Origin: Pedosphaera sp.
GTDB lineage: Bacteria > Verrucomicrobiota > Verrucomicrobiia > Limisphaerales > UBA9464
Assembly: GCA_009695205.1 (NCBI GenBank)
Contig: SIBK01000033.1
Location: 1 to 46,391, forward strand
Direction: 5' to 3'
DNA length: 46,391 nucleotides
The number at the start of each line of letters is the position of its first letter. Positions within the stretch are counted from its first letter, which is position 1. The position numbers were made by a program, and so were the translations under genes. Under the pieces are notes generated by a model. That model ran no database searches, was not told the DNA's origin, and was given only the letters and a program-made list of their open reading frames with translations. Positions 9,009 through 18,934 of the stretch are shown one piece after another.

Positions 9009-11459
9009 TCATCCGAAGTAACGTTCGAGTAGATATACGAAGGTGTATGTGTGCAGGCTGAGCGCAATGACCAGCGCCACGGCAGCCACGATCGCCCGAT
9101 CGGCAGGTCGTTGCCACACGAAAATCCAACCGGGTGCCGCAAGGCCCACGAGGCAGATATACAGGCTAATCAGATAACGCCCGTATATATTGAATCGCAA
9201 CGCAAGGCAGCCGACCGAAACCACCACAAAGGCCACCATCCAGCAAAAAACACACCACGCGGCACGCCCGGCGATTCCATTCCGATGGCTGCGGAATCCC
9301 TCGACGAAGAGCAATGCGAAGCCCCCCAGCACAAAAATTCCGAACAGAGAAAAGGCGGCCGCGGGAAGGAATGTGTCTGGCCCCCCGAAACCTCCCACCA
9401 CCGAACTGACTGTGTAGAGATCGTGGCTCCCGACCCCGAAGGAAGTTAAGAGGGCGGCGAGAGCCCGGGCGGCATAGGTTGGCGGCGTCGGGTACCATCC
9501 CTCGATCGTAGGCAGCTCCACCTGCGGAAAGAGGAGGGGCATTACGACGAGCGCCCCGCACACCACAATTCCAAAAATCGACCCCCATCGACTCATCCGT
9601 CGCACGCCCTCACGTCCCGGACTTGCTGTGGGGAGCGCGAGCCGGGAGACCACGCTGTCCCAGGAAAACCCAGCGACCGCAAGAAGCAGCATCAGTGCGC
9701 CAAGCATCACGCCTGGCCCTCCAATCAATCGAATCACACCGGCCGGGAAATGCAGTTGCCGGATCAGCAATTCTTCGTATTCCCGGGTGCCGAGGATCCC
9801 GAAGGAAAGGCAGCTAACCCCCAACGCCAGCCAGAATAGGGCCGACTGACGTTTCGCAGTTGAGTTCGATTCGCTTGGGTCATGGCGAAACGCGGCTGTA
9901 TGGAGGGCCAGGAGACCGACGGACCAAATAACAAAGGGAAAGGCATTCCTCGAGACATGAAGGCCTCCGCCGATAGCGACACCGAACAACACGGCGACCG
10001 CGGGCTCACGGGACGGCGTCCACAGTGCGGCGCTACCCGCCGCGGATCCAGCAAGCGCGAATGCGATGATCCACACGTAATTGGAGACATGCATCCCGAA
10101 GAATGGGAGAGCCGGAATCATCAGCCAGCCGAGCACAATTACCTGGAGTTCACGAACCGGACGCGCAAACGCCAACAACGCCAGGCTGACAGCACCCGCA
10201 AGGCCGACTATCAGCGAATCCGCCGCACGGAGCTCCAAAAGTGTGATCGCCGGAGACTCATGATCCAGGAATTGGCCGAGGAGCTTCCATGCCGACGAGG
10301 CGATGGGTGACCGGCTTCGCATGTCCTCGGTCGTTGTTATGCTTTGGGCCCACCCCGACGTGAGCGGTTTGTGCGCGTGCTCCGCGGCAAATGTTTCGAA
10401 GGCCCGATACCGCAGCCGCTCCATATGAGCGCGCTGTGCAAGGGTCAGTGCCGCCGTTGCGAGATTTGTCTGTCCGATGTGTTTTGCGTACGAAATAAAA
10501 TGGACCGGTTCATCCGGAGGTTGGAAGGGCGGACTGATTCCGGTATGCAGCCAGCCCAGGCCGGTCAGCAGCATGCCAATTCCCGCAACGGCGAACCAAG
10601 ACGTGGGAGCGTCGCGCTGGATTAGGCCCCAGGCTAGAAACGACGTTCCCACGACCACCAGCACGCCACCCCACAAAAGCAAACGCAGCAGGAGAGCCGG
10701 ATGATCCGTGAGCGTCCAGATGCTCTTCAATAGCTCCCATCGGCTGACAGCAGGCTCCGTGAGGGGGAAGATCCACTGGCCGAGCGGAAAATAGCGCTGG
10801 AGCACCTGCGAATTGGGATCTTTCGGCGGCTCAGTCAACATTTCAGCATAACCCAACGGTTCCATGTCGAATAGCTTCCACACCCCTTTTGACTCACACC
10901 AGAGCGCCAGTTGCTCGGACCCGCGCGTCCGAAGTCGGAGCTGAATCTGCTGGCGGTCGGGCAGGCGTTGCACCCCTTGCGCCGCAACGCATTTGAACTC
11001 AACCAACGAATGGTCGACGAGACGGACTGGCGCTGTCGAGCCTCTCCACGTCACTCCGGCCGCGTCGGTCTCCATCACGGCCTCTTCGAGTGTCGTGGTG
11101 GCATCGCGCCGCCCCGCAAACACGGGCTCGCCGCCTGCACGTTGCACGTCGAACAAGAACCGAATCGCGATCGGAAGTTCATCACCCGGCGACGTCAGGG
11201 AAAATCCCACGACCCATTCCGTCGTTCCGTCGTTCTGCAACCCAACCTTCATCAGCGCGGGCAGGTTGCGCGAGTTCCATCGGGAATAGACCAGCGACTC
11301 AGTCCTGACCGACGCCCCCTTCTGACGAAAAGCATGCACCATCCAGCAGGCAGCCAGGAGTGTACACAGAACTACGCCAATCACCAGGGATGCCGCGAGT
11401 CTCGATGCAACCAAGCCCGTGGAGCCGTTCGCAACGGGAGGATTTTGGGAATTGTTCAT
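9009..11459 (-). CDS. DUF2142-family polytopic membrane protein
   Basis: An 816-residue polytopic protein. A first membrane helix lies at about 22-45. It is followed by an extracytoplasmic region of roughly 200 residues (about 50-240) and then by about 12 further hydrophobic segments. After the second block of helices stands the sequence PPFQPPDEPVHF, the PDE-containing loop typical of DUF2142 proteins, which are thought to be GT-C-fold membrane glycosyltransferases acting on polyprenyl-linked sugars. Residues after that loop are rich in aromatic and Gly positions in helices up to the C-terminus YLLERYFG. ATG at 11459 gives a good N-terminus. The gene is transcribed away from the DUF1080 gene; a role in surface glycan synthesis with the 12.8-20.7 kb cluster is an inference from family and proximity only. 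Confidence 0.8.
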   Translation of the reverse strand: MNNSQNPPVANGSTGLVASRLAASLVIGVVLCTLLAACWMVHAFRQKGASVRTESLVYSRWNSRNLPALMKVGLQNDGTTEWVVGFSLTSPGDELPIAIRFLFDVQRAGGEPVFAGRRDATTTLEEAVMETDAAGVTWRGSTAPVRLVDHSLVEFKCVAAQGVQRLPDRQQIQLRLRTRGSEQLALWCESKGVWKLFDMEPLGYAEMLTEPPKDPNSQVLQRYFPLGQWIFPLTEPAVSRWELLKSIWTLTDHPALLLRLLLWGGVLVVVGTSFLAWGLIQRDAPTSWFAVAGIGMLLTGLGWLHTGISPPFQPPDEPVHFISYAKHIGQTNLATAALTLAQRAHMERLRYRAFETFAAEHAHKPLTSGWAQSITTTEDMRSRSPIASSAWKLLGQFLDHESPAITLLELRAADSLIVGLAGAVSLALLAFARPVRELQVIVLGWLMIPALPFFGMHVSNYVWIIAFALAGSAAGSAALWTPSREPAVAVLFGVAIGGGLHVSRNAFPFVIWSVGLLALHTAAFRHDPSESNSTAKRQSALFWLALGVSCLSFGILGTREYEELLIRQLHFPAGVIRLIGGPGVMLGALMLLLAVAGFSWDSVVSRLALPTASPGREGVRRMSRWGSIFGIVVCGALVVMPLLFPQVELPTIEGWYPTPPTYAARALAALLTSFGVGSHDLYTVSSVVGGFGGPDTFLPAAAFSLFGIFVLGGFALLFVEGFRSHRNGIAGRAAWCVFCWMVAFVVVSVGCLALRFNIYGRYLISLYICLVGLAAPGWIFVWQRPADRAIVAAVALVIALSLHTYTFVYLLERYFG

Positions 11460-11866
11460 GGAACGGGCAAAACCGGTGCTGATTGCTTAAGAAACGTCGC
11501 CCTGCCGTCACTCAAGGAGATTCACGATCGTCACCGCCACTGTTAGGCTGCCTTCCACGCAACCTCCGAAACCGACGTGTTCCTTGGTTGGGTCATCTGA
11601 ATCACCCGGCGAAACTACGGCTTGAGAGTGGGTTAGTCCACTCGCAGGAGGTGAATTCCGATCCCGATTTCCGCAATTCTCGGCTTCGAATGGCGTTCTT
11701 TGATACGCTGGAAAGGCCCGATTTCGAACGTTTCCTCCGATGGATTTTATTCTCAAATTGCTCCAACGATTTTTCTCGAAAGACCGACCGATTCCGCTTT
11801 TCGCGGTGAGAGGTCCGATCGTAGATTGGGCTCATGGTCCGATTCATTTGCGCTAAAGCAAACACT
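11460..11866. other. Divergent intergenic region with no supported gene
   Basis: About 400 bases separate two divergent genes and should hold both promoters. Possible small reading frames here have no recognisable product and no consistent start signal. The only structure seen is a perfect 6-base inverted repeat GAGTGG/CCACTC with a 6-base loop at 11626-11643, too short to call a terminator or operator with confidence. Confidence 0.5.
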
Positions 11867-12652
11867 ATGCCCCGTCTTGATTCCGCAGTCACACCGCTGA
11901 TCGCCGTAGTCGTCCTGCTCGGCCTCGCAACAACCGCCGGCGCCGGAGTCGGTGTCGGCGCTCAGCCGATACGGGGCGCCAAGGTAATCCTCGATGGCTC
12001 GCGCACGATGCTTGATGAGAAATGGACTTACTGGGAGGGACCCAGATTCGCATCGTCCCTGCCAATCAAATGGAAGATTGTGGAGGATCCGGTGGATCGT
12101 GGAACGGTGGTGATGACGGACGACCCCGCAGCGGCGGGTGGCAAGTACGGCGCTGCCGACATTGTCACCAAGAAAACGTACAGCGACTTCCGTCTGCATG
12201 TCGAATTTCTGGTGATGAAACCAGGGGGCAACAGCGGTGTGTATCTTCAGAACCGTTATGAAATTCAGGTGTTTGACGGCGATAAGACAAAGCACGGGAT
12301 GGGTGCTGTAATCAATGAAACGGAGTCACCCTACCAGGTCTACACCGGCATTGGAAAATGGAATGCCTACGACATCAATTTTCGCGCCGCGCGTTTCAAG
12401 GACGGCAAGCGTGTTGAGAAGGCAATGCTTACCATGTATTTCAACGGCAAACGCGTGCACGTAAACCAACACATCAGCCAGGTGTGGGGCGGACCGAATT
12501 CGGGCATTGACGGCGGCAATGATGGAGGAAAGGGCATCACCGACACCCCCGGCAGCCTCAAATTGCAGTGCGAAGGCCACGATGTCCGCTACCGGAACAT
12601 CTGGATTAAGGCAGCCAATCTGAAGAAAGCGGACACGGACTTTAAAAAATAG
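11867..12652 (+). CDS. Secreted DUF1080 (3-keto-disaccharide hydrolase fold) protein
   Basis: A 261-residue protein with an N-terminal signal peptide (MPRLDSAVTPLIAVVVLLGL, cleavage after about residue 25-30) and one DUF1080 domain. Recognisable family blocks are KPGGNSGVYLQNRYEIQVFD (about 113-132), the W-N-x-Y-D segment and the closing beta strands EGHDVRYRNIWIK. DUF1080 domains have a concanavalin-like beta-sandwich and some members hydrolyse 3-keto-glycosides, so a periplasmic or surface carbohydrate role is likely but the substrate is not predictable. ATG 11867 is preferred over in-frame ATG 11834 because it places the hydrophobic core directly after the start. It is expanded in Verrucomicrobiota, which supports the taxonomic call. 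Confidence 0.88.
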   Translation: MPRLDSAVTPLIAVVVLLGLATTAGAGVGVGAQPIRGAKVILDGSRTMLDEKWTYWEGPRFASSLPIKWKIVEDPVDRGTVVMTDDPAAAGGKYGAADIVTKKTYSDFRLHVEFLVMKPGGNSGVYLQNRYEIQVFDGDKTKHGMGAVINETESPYQVYTGIGKWNAYDINFRAARFKDGKRVEKAMLTMYFNGKRVHVNQHISQVWGGPNSGIDGGNDGGKGITDTPGSLKLQCEGHDVRYRNIWIKAANLKKADTDFKK

Positions 12653-12780
12653 AAATGTTCCCGGGGTCGGCTGGGCTGAGGCATTTGAGCATGCGAAAAG
12701 CGTTGAGCATCCGAATTGTAGCCGGCAGAATTTGTGCTTGATGATTCATTGCGCTGCGGTCGCCAACCGATCGGCATCGA

Positions 12781-14601
12781 ATGGGCACCCGTGCGTCCAT
12801 GAGTGACCCTCGCGCCGTTGTTCCGGTATACAGTGCGAGCCGCTGGGTTCTGGCCGCGTTCGCCGGAATTTCCTGTGTCCTCTACCTGCTGATGCCGCGC
12901 ATCGCGCAGGGTTTGGCGCTTGCCACGCCCAGCTTTTTGAGTGAGGTGTTCCCTTGGGTCTCGCCGATCAATAGAGACACGCTCGTTCGAATTCACGAAG
13001 CCGGAGGATTGTTTTTTTCGGCATTTGTGTTTGCAGCAGTCAACGTCGCCCTGTTTGCGATTTACCTGCTGGCGTTGCGGGCCGTGCGAACGGGCCGGGA
13101 TCCATGCGGGCCAATGTTTATCATCGGATCGGGGGTGGTTTTCCTCGGGATCCATCTGTTCTCGCCCGTGCTCCTGTCATCGGATGTTTATAGTTACGCG
13201 CTGTACGGCCGGATGCTCTCTGTTTATGGAGTAAGTCCCTATATCGAGAATCTGGCTTTCGCTGCGACGGATCCATTCGCGAACTTCGTCGGGGACCGAT
13301 ACTTGCCATCGTGGTACGGCCCGCTCTGGTCTTTGGTCTCTGCCGGGATCACCCATGTGACCGGCGAACATATGGGGTTGACCGTCCTGGTTTTCCGATG
13401 TTTTGGCCTGTGCCTGGCCATCGCTATCGCCGTGCTGATCCGGCAAATTCTTCTGCGGATTGAACCACGGCATACAGCGCTGGGAGTCCTCCTGTTTCTT
13501 TGGAATCCGCTGGTGGTCTTGGAAACGGGGTTTAGCGCCCACAATGACATGTTCATGCTCATTTTCGTCATGCTTGCAGTATGGCTGCATTTGCGAGGTT
13601 GGAAAACGGCGGCGGTTCTCGCTCTGACTCTTTCTGCTCTCGTGAAATTTCTCACGGGGATGCTCCTGCCGCTGTATCTCCTCCTCGTCCTGCGCGAGCT
13701 GCCGGCGTGGCGGGAACGTTGGAAGTTTTTGCTCTTGAGTATCGGCGGGGCGGCCCTGGTATCCCTTCCGATTGTCGTGCTCTCAAAATCCAGCGCCGGT
13801 TCTCCGACCTCGCAGGCCGTGATATCAGTCGCGTTCTACGACAACAATTTTCATGAACTGATCTTCAAGGGTCTTCGCCGCGTGTTGGGCGAGGACGCCG
13901 TGTCGGTTTCGCAGCGTATTTACTTTCAAGGATGGTGGAGCGCGGCAAAGGGTGAGGCGGAGTTTCGGGAGGAGGCGACGGGCGGAGGATCGGCCGTGTC
14001 CCGGCTTCGTCCCGGCAGCCGTGTGCTTGTGATTGCCAATCCTTCGACAGAGCAGGCACGGGTTTATAATCCGGAAACACGCTCCATTGGGCAGGTGAAT
14101 CTGAATCTTTTCGAGGATTCAGACCGGCCGGCGCAGGCAGCAGGCGACCCGATGCTGATTGAATACGAGAGGATGGTGAAGGATCGGCGCCTGCCAAAAA
14201 CCGCAAACGCCTGGATCCGCGCCGTAACGTGGCTGTTGTTCGCCGCTTTCGGGCTGCTGGCCGCGCGGCGCACGACGAATCTGAAGCAATTTCTTGTGTG
14301 GTCGGCGGCGGCGCTGCTCACTTCCATTTTTCTAATCATCACCGAGATCTGGCCTTGGTATGAGAACTGGGCTCTGGTACTTGGAGCCTTGGCGCCCGAC
14401 CGATTGCCGGCCCGCTTTGCTGTCATCCTGTCGGCGTGTGTTCCCAGTCTGTATATCACCATCGGCTTTCAGGGTAGCGACTTCCCATGGATTTATTCGC
14501 TTCGATCATTGCCTGCATTTGTGCTCCCCTTGTTCATCTTTCTGGCACTTCTCGTCCTCAAGGCTGTACGACGACCTCTGAACAATGCAGGCAATCCTTG
14601 A
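12781..14601 (+). CDS. GT-C type membrane glycosyltransferase (MptA/B or GT87-like)
   Basis: A 606-residue polytopic protein with about 12 membrane helices. The segment LFLWNPLVVLETGFSAHNDM (about 239-258) matches the WNPL...HND loop of polyprenyl-phosphate-mannose-dependent alpha-mannosyltransferases. This fold takes a sugar from a polyprenyl phosphate carrier on the outer face of the membrane. Around residues 370-450 lies a long non-membrane insert (rich in Glu, Arg, Ser) between helices, larger than expected. ATG 12781 is used; ATG 12799 (MSDPRAVV) is equally possible and no strong ribosome-binding site decides. Its last 17 bases overlap the start of the SDR gene in another frame, so it heads the glycan operon that runs to about 20.7 kb. 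The donor and acceptor are not known. Confidence 0.75.
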   Translation: MGTRASMSDPRAVVPVYSASRWVLAAFAGISCVLYLLMPRIAQGLALATPSFLSEVFPWVSPINRDTLVRIHEAGGLFFSAFVFAAVNVALFAIYLLALRAVRTGRDPCGPMFIIGSGVVFLGIHLFSPVLLSSDVYSYALYGRMLSVYGVSPYIENLAFAATDPFANFVGDRYLPSWYGPLWSLVSAGITHVTGEHMGLTVLVFRCFGLCLAIAIAVLIRQILLRIEPRHTALGVLLFLWNPLVVLETGFSAHNDMFMLIFVMLAVWLHLRGWKTAAVLALTLSALVKFLTGMLLPLYLLLVLRELPAWRERWKFLLLSIGGAALVSLPIVVLSKSSAGSPTSQAVISVAFYDNNFHELIFKGLRRVLGEDAVSVSQRIYFQGWWSAAKGEAEFREEATGGGSAVSRLRPGSRVLVIANPSTEQARVYNPETRSIGQVNLNLFEDSDRPAQAAGDPMLIEYERMVKDRRLPKTANAWIRAVTWLLFAAFGLLAARRTTNLKQFLVWSAAALLTSIFLIITEIWPWYENWALVLGALAPDRLPARFAVILSACVPSLYITIGFQGSDFPWIYSLRSLPAFVLPLFIFLALLVLKAVRRPLNNAGNP

Positions 14602-15577
14602 TCATTTTTGCGGCAAACGCGTGCTCATCACCGGCGGCCTGGGTTTCATCGGATCGAATCTCGCGCGTCAACTGGTGGAGGTGGACGCCCGCGTCCTGCT
14701 TGTGGACAGTTTGATTCCCGAATACGGCGGCAATCTCTTCAACATCGCAGGAATTGAAGACCGATTGCAGGTCAACATTTCGGATGTTCGTGACCAATTC
14801 AGCCTCAAGCACCTCGTGAAGGGCGTGGACTTCATTTTCAATCTAGCGGGTCAGACGAGTCACCTGGATTCCATGGAGGATCCCCAAACGGACCTCGCCA
14901 TCAATTGCACTGCCCAGCTCTCGATTCTAGAGGTCTGCCGAAGACACAATCCCGGAGTGAAGCTAATCTTCGCAAGCACGCGGCAGATTTATGGACGTCC
15001 GCAGTATCTCCCCGTGAACGAGACGCACCCGCTGAATCCGGTCGATGTCAACGGCATCAATAAGATGGCCGCGGAGTTTTATCACCGTCTCTATGACCGG
15101 GTCTACGGGCTTCGGACGTGTGTCTTGCGGCTGACCAACACCGTGGGACCCAGGATGCGTGTGCGGGATGCACGGCAGACGTTTGTCGGGATCTGGGTCC
15201 GGCAACTCCTTGAGGGCCTGCCGATCCAGGTCTGGGGCGGCCCTCAATTGCGCGATTTTACGTACGTGGACGACGTGGTAGAGGCGTTACTAACCGTCGC
15301 GGTGGCGGAACAGGGTCAGGGTGAGGTTTTCAACCTCGGAGGCAGTTCCGTGATCAGCCTGCGCGACCTTGCGGCCTTGATGATCCGGATCCATGGCGGC
15401 GGGCAATTCGAAATCAAAACTTTCCCGGCAAATCGCGATGCCATCGACATCGGAGATTACTATTCCGACTATACGAAGATTAGCCAGGTCTTCGGATGGA
15501 AGCCGCGAACTCAGCTGGAAGAAGCGATGTCTATAACCCTGCAGTATTACCGCCACAATCTGGCGAATTATATCTGA
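14585..15577 (+). CDS. NAD-dependent nucleotide-sugar epimerase/dehydratase (extended SDR)
   Basis: A 330-residue extended short-chain dehydrogenase/reductase, of the kind that acts on nucleotide-activated sugars in the cytoplasm. The NAD-binding motif TGGLGFIGSNLA lies at about 16-27, the Asp for the ribose at about 41, and NLAGQ at about 86-90. The catalytic Ser/Thr region STRQIYG is at 131-137. The expected Tyr of the YxxxK motif is Asn156 in NGINK (156-160); Lys160 is kept. This variant may belong to a subgroup using another acid/base or an altered reaction. It overlaps the preceding membrane glycosyltransferase by 17 bases, and the aminotransferase gene begins 8 bases after its stop, so the two are likely to give consecutive steps to an amino sugar. 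Confidence 0.85.
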   Translation: MQAILDHFCGKRVLITGGLGFIGSNLARQLVEVDARVLLVDSLIPEYGGNLFNIAGIEDRLQVNISDVRDQFSLKHLVKGVDFIFNLAGQTSHLDSMEDPQTDLAINCTAQLSILEVCRRHNPGVKLIFASTRQIYGRPQYLPVNETHPLNPVDVNGINKMAAEFYHRLYDRVYGLRTCVLRLTNTVGPRMRVRDARQTFVGIWVRQLLEGLPIQVWGGPQLRDFTYVDDVVEALLTVAVAEQGQGEVFNLGGSSVISLRDLAALMIRIHGGGQFEIKTFPANRDAIDIGDYYSDYTKISQVFGWKPRTQLEEAMSITLQYYRHNLANYI

Positions 15578-15585
15578 CAATTCCG

Positions 15586-16707
15586 ATGGATATTCACCGC
15601 ATCGCCGCGCAACCGCTGGCGGACTATCTTGCCTCGAAGAGCGAAATCGACGAGGCCATCCAGCGAGTTCTGAACAGCGGTCGCTACATTCTGGGCCCCG
15701 AAGTCGAGTCGTTTGAGCGCGAGTTTGCGCGCGAGGTTGGCGCCGCCCATTGCCTCGGCGTTGCCAATGGCACGGACGCACTCGTCGTTGCCCTCCGAGC
15801 TCTGGAAATCGGGCCCGGTGACCGCGTAATCACCGTCTCGCACACCGCCGTTGCAACGGTCGCCGCCATTGAAATTTTAGGGGCGATCCCGGTGCTCGTG
15901 GATATCGATCCCACGAGCTTTACAATCGATCCAAATCGCCTCGAGGACACACTTTGCACCCCCCCTTGCGCGAAGGTCAAGGGAGTCATTGGTGTCCACC
16001 TCTACGGCAATCCCGCGGATCTGGTCGCGTTGATGGAAATCACCCGACGGCATGGAATTCGGCTGATAGAGGATTGTGCCCAGGCCCATGGCGCAATGAT
16101 CTCCGGCCGTCCGGTGGGGTCCTGGGGAGATATTGCCGCGTTCAGTTTTTATCCGACGAAAAATCTCGGAGCGATTGGAGACGGCGGCGCCGTGACGACG
16201 AATGACCCTCTCCTGGCGGATCGGGCGCGGCAATTGCGGGAATATGGCTGGCAACAAAGGTACATCAGTGAAATACCCGGGCTGAACAGCCGACTGGACG
16301 AATTGCAGGCGGCCATCCTGAGGGTCAAATGCCGGCGTCTGGCCGCGGACAACCACCGGAGGCAAACTCTCGCGGGGATTTATTCGTCGGAGCTGGATCG
16401 TCTCCATCTTACCCCGCCGGCGATCCGGGAGGGGGTTGAACACGTTTTCCACCAATATGTGATCCGAAGTCCCCAACGCGATTCTCTTCGCACGTACTTG
16501 TCAGGCTGTGGTGTGCCGGTGGCGATTCACTATCCCATGCCGGTGCATTTGCAGCCCGCCTATCGAAACCGAGTCGAGATCGGGGCCGGCGGTCTCGGGG
16601 AATCGGAGAAAGCGGCTCGCGAAGTTTTGAGTCTTCCCATGCATCCCCACCTGACAGAGGAGACCGTGCGGTGGGTGATCCAAACCCTGAAGGCGTGGCG
16701 GCCATGA
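15586..16707 (+). CDS. DegT/DnrJ/EryC1/StrS-family PLP sugar aminotransferase
   Basis: PLP-dependent aminotransferase that converts a keto group of a nucleotide sugar to an amine, typically with glutamate as donor. The 373-residue product carries the family pattern: GPEVESFEREFA near 37-48, NGTDAL (61-66), IEDCAQAHGA (161-170) with Asp163 facing the PLP ring nitrogen, and FSFYPTKNLGAIGDGG with Schiff-base Lys192. ATG 15586 is chosen: it begins the conserved N-terminus (MDIHRIAAQPLADYLASK) and lies 8 bases after the SDR stop, whereas the upstream in-frame ATG 15496 would add 30 unrelated residues inside the SDR gene. Its TGA overlaps the next start as ATGA. With the SDR it plausibly makes an aminosugar nucleotide, comparable in logic to ArnB. 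Confidence 0.9.
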   Translation: MDIHRIAAQPLADYLASKSEIDEAIQRVLNSGRYILGPEVESFEREFAREVGAAHCLGVANGTDALVVALRALEIGPGDRVITVSHTAVATVAAIEILGAIPVLVDIDPTSFTIDPNRLEDTLCTPPCAKVKGVIGVHLYGNPADLVALMEITRRHGIRLIEDCAQAHGAMISGRPVGSWGDIAAFSFYPTKNLGAIGDGGAVTTNDPLLADRARQLREYGWQQRYISEIPGLNSRLDELQAAILRVKCRRLAADNHRRQTLAGIYSSELDRLHLTPPAIREGVEHVFHQYVIRSPQRDSLRTYLSGCGVPVAIHYPMPVHLQPAYRNRVEIGAGGLGESEKAAREVLSLPMHPHLTEETVRWVIQTLKAWRP

Positions 16708-17651
16708 AACCGGCGCTCACCATCGTGGTCCCGCTTTATAATTCGGAAAAGACAATCGAACGTCTCCTCCGAGAACTGACAGCGCTCCCGGTGGATGGCG
16801 GGTGTGAATTGGTGCTCGTCAACGACGGCAGCCGAGACAACACCGCAGCAGAGTGCGAGAGGCTCATGAAGCAGTATTCGCGCTCAATCAAGCTCGTGAA
16901 GCTTTCGAGGAATTATGGCGAGCACAACGCAGTGATGGCGGGCTTACATCACGCGACCGGTGAGTATGTGATCACACTCGACGATGATCTTCAAAATCCG
17001 CCCCGCGAGGCGTTGAAGCTGCTGAACCAGGCGCGCACGACGAATTGCGATGTCGTCTACAGTTACTACGAGACAAAGCAACATGATGGGTGGCGAAACC
17101 TGGGTAGTTGGCTGACGAACACAGTCGCGGACGTTCTGCTGGACAAGCCGAAGGGGCTTTACCTATCCAGTTTCCGGTGCATGAGTGCATTCGTGGTGGC
17201 GGAGATTTGCCGGTATGACGGACCGTTCGCGTATGTCGACGGACTGATTCTTCAAGTAACTCAAAACATCGGCCGAGTTCTCGTGGCGCATGCACCCCGG
17301 GAAACGGGCCGAAGTGGTTATACACTCAGCAAGCTGGTGAAGCTCTGGTTGAACATGTTCGTGAATTTTTCCGCGATGCCGTTGCATTTAGCCACCCTGC
17401 TGGGTTTCGCCGTGGCTGCCGGGGGTTTTGTTTTGACGTTCGCCGTGGCTGCCGAACACTTTATCTACGGGACACCGCTGGGCTGGGGATCCTTGATGGC
17501 GGCATTGATGGTCTTCTCCGGAACACAACTTCTCGTCCTTGGAATGGTGGGAGAATACCTTGGGCGGCTCTACATCACTGTCAACAAAAAGCCTCAATTC
17601 GTGGTGCGCGAGGTGGTGGAAAACGGAGTAACGCCGAGTGACATCCATTAG
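16704..17651 (+). CDS. ArnC-like polyprenyl-phosphate glycosyltransferase (GT2)
   Basis: A 315-residue family 2 glycosyltransferase with two C-terminal membrane helices (about 226-250 and 262-285). It resembles ArnC/DPM1-type enzymes, which move a sugar from a nucleotide to undecaprenyl phosphate on the cytoplasmic face. Shared blocks include LVNDGSRDN (about 38-46), the segment SRNYGEHNAVMAGLHHATGE (68-87), the metal/donor motif DDDLQNPP (93-100), and the closing GMVGEYLGRLYITVNKKPQF. The start ATG 16704 overlaps the aminotransferase stop by four bases (ATGA), which decides it over an earlier in-frame candidate. Translational coupling suggests that the aminosugar from the two upstream enzymes is its substrate. 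No defect is visible. Confidence 0.9.
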   Translation: MKPALTIVVPLYNSEKTIERLLRELTALPVDGGCELVLVNDGSRDNTAAECERLMKQYSRSIKLVKLSRNYGEHNAVMAGLHHATGEYVITLDDDLQNPPREALKLLNQARTTNCDVVYSYYETKQHDGWRNLGSWLTNTVADVLLDKPKGLYLSSFRCMSAFVVAEICRYDGPFAYVDGLILQVTQNIGRVLVAHAPRETGRSGYTLSKLVKLWLNMFVNFSAMPLHLATLLGFAVAAGGFVLTFAVAAEHFIYGTPLGWGSLMAALMVFSGTQLLVLGMVGEYLGRLYITVNKKPQFVVREVVENGVTPSDIH

Positions 17652-17774
17652 CGGAAAGACTTACAGGCCGAAGGCGGATGAGTTCCGCAGGTTCCGCACG
17701 GTCCGGCGAAGGACGGGGGGTGCCTTCGAACGTGTGCTACAGATTCGTGAAACAGATTACAAAGACCGGGTTGG

Positions 17775-18934
17775 ATGAAACCTCGATTCAAAATCGTTGT
17801 GAATGGGATGGTCGCGGCCGATCCAGGACAGGGCGGAGCCACATGGGCTGTTCTGCAATATGTCCTGGGCTTGGCACGCCTAGGCCACGAGGTGTTCCTT
17901 CTGGAGCCCGTGCCGCCCAGGACCAGCTCCCGGCCGACCGCACCCTTGGGCGCCTCCGAAAGTGCAGCGTATTTTGATCGTGTCACATCGACCTTTGGGA
18001 TTTCCGGAAAATCCGGGCTCCTCCTCGAAGGAACCCGGGATACTCACGGTGTCGATTATGCTGAGATGGAGCGAATCTGCCGCAAGGCCGATCTGCTTCT
18101 GAATATATCAGGGATGCTTCAGGATGAGAATCTGTTGGCGCCGATACCCACGCGGGTTTACCTGGACCTCGATCCCGGATTCAATCAAATGTGGAGTGCC
18201 GTCCAGGGCATCAACATGCGATTTGGCGGACACACATCATGTCACCATCGGTCAACAGATTGGAGAACCCGGCTGTCAGGTGCCGACCTGTGGTTTGAAT
18301 TGGATCAAGACGTTGCAGCCGGTTGTGCTGGATCACTGGCCGGCGGTTGCGGACAGCGCTGCGGGCGGTGACTTTCTCACAAGCATCGGTAATTGGCGGA
18401 GCTATGGATCGATCGAACACGACGGGGTTCGCTATGGCCAGCGAGCCCACTCATTCCGCCAGTTTTTCGATCTTCCAAGGCGCACCGGAGAGAGTTTTCT
18501 CATGGCATTGTCCATTCATCCGGACGAGAAATTAGATCTCGCCGCGTTGGCGGCGAACGAATGGAGGTTGGCGGATCCGGCTCAGGTGGCCGGAACGCCG
18601 GATTCGTATCAACGGTTTATACAGAGCTCGAAGGCAGAGTTTGGAATTGCAAAGAGCGGCTATGTTGCATCCCGCTGCGGCTGGTATCAGTGATCGCAGT
18701 GTGTGTTATCTGGCGTCGGGAAGACCCGTGATCGCTCAGGAGACAGGGTTCAGCGATTTTTTGCCCGTCGGCAACGGATTGCTGGCGTTTCACGACACCG
18801 ACACCGCCATGGAAGCGATTAATCAACTACGGACGCGTTACCCGCACCACCGCCGCCTCGCTCGTGGGCTAGCCGAGGATTATTTTGATTCGGACAAGGT
18901 GCTTTCGCAATTATTGGAAAAAGTGGGGAAGTAA
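17775..18934 (+). pseudogene. GT-B glycosyltransferase broken by two +1 frameshifts
   Basis: Reading across three frames gives one continuous protein of about 385 residues. It starts MKPRFKIVVNGMVAADPGQG with a Gly-rich Rossmann-like beginning and ends with a donor-site region (SRCGW, SDRSVCYLASGRPVIAQETG) like that of GT-B enzymes. The first break is near 18232-18240, where FGGH in frame 0 continues as HHVTIGQQIGEPG in frame +1. The second is near 18687-18692, where SRCGWY continues as SDRSVCYLA. Each needs one extra base removed. Neither break sits in a long homopolymer, so real mutation is as likely as sequencing error. It lies 123 bases after the ArnC-like gene, and its TAA is in the same frame as the kinase gene that follows. 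The original role was probably sugar transfer in the same glycan pathway. Confidence 0.75.

Noticed and set aside
11626..11643. GAGTGG/CCACTC inverted repeat as operator or terminator
   Set aside because: Only six paired bases, no T-tract and no second copy; it can occur by chance.
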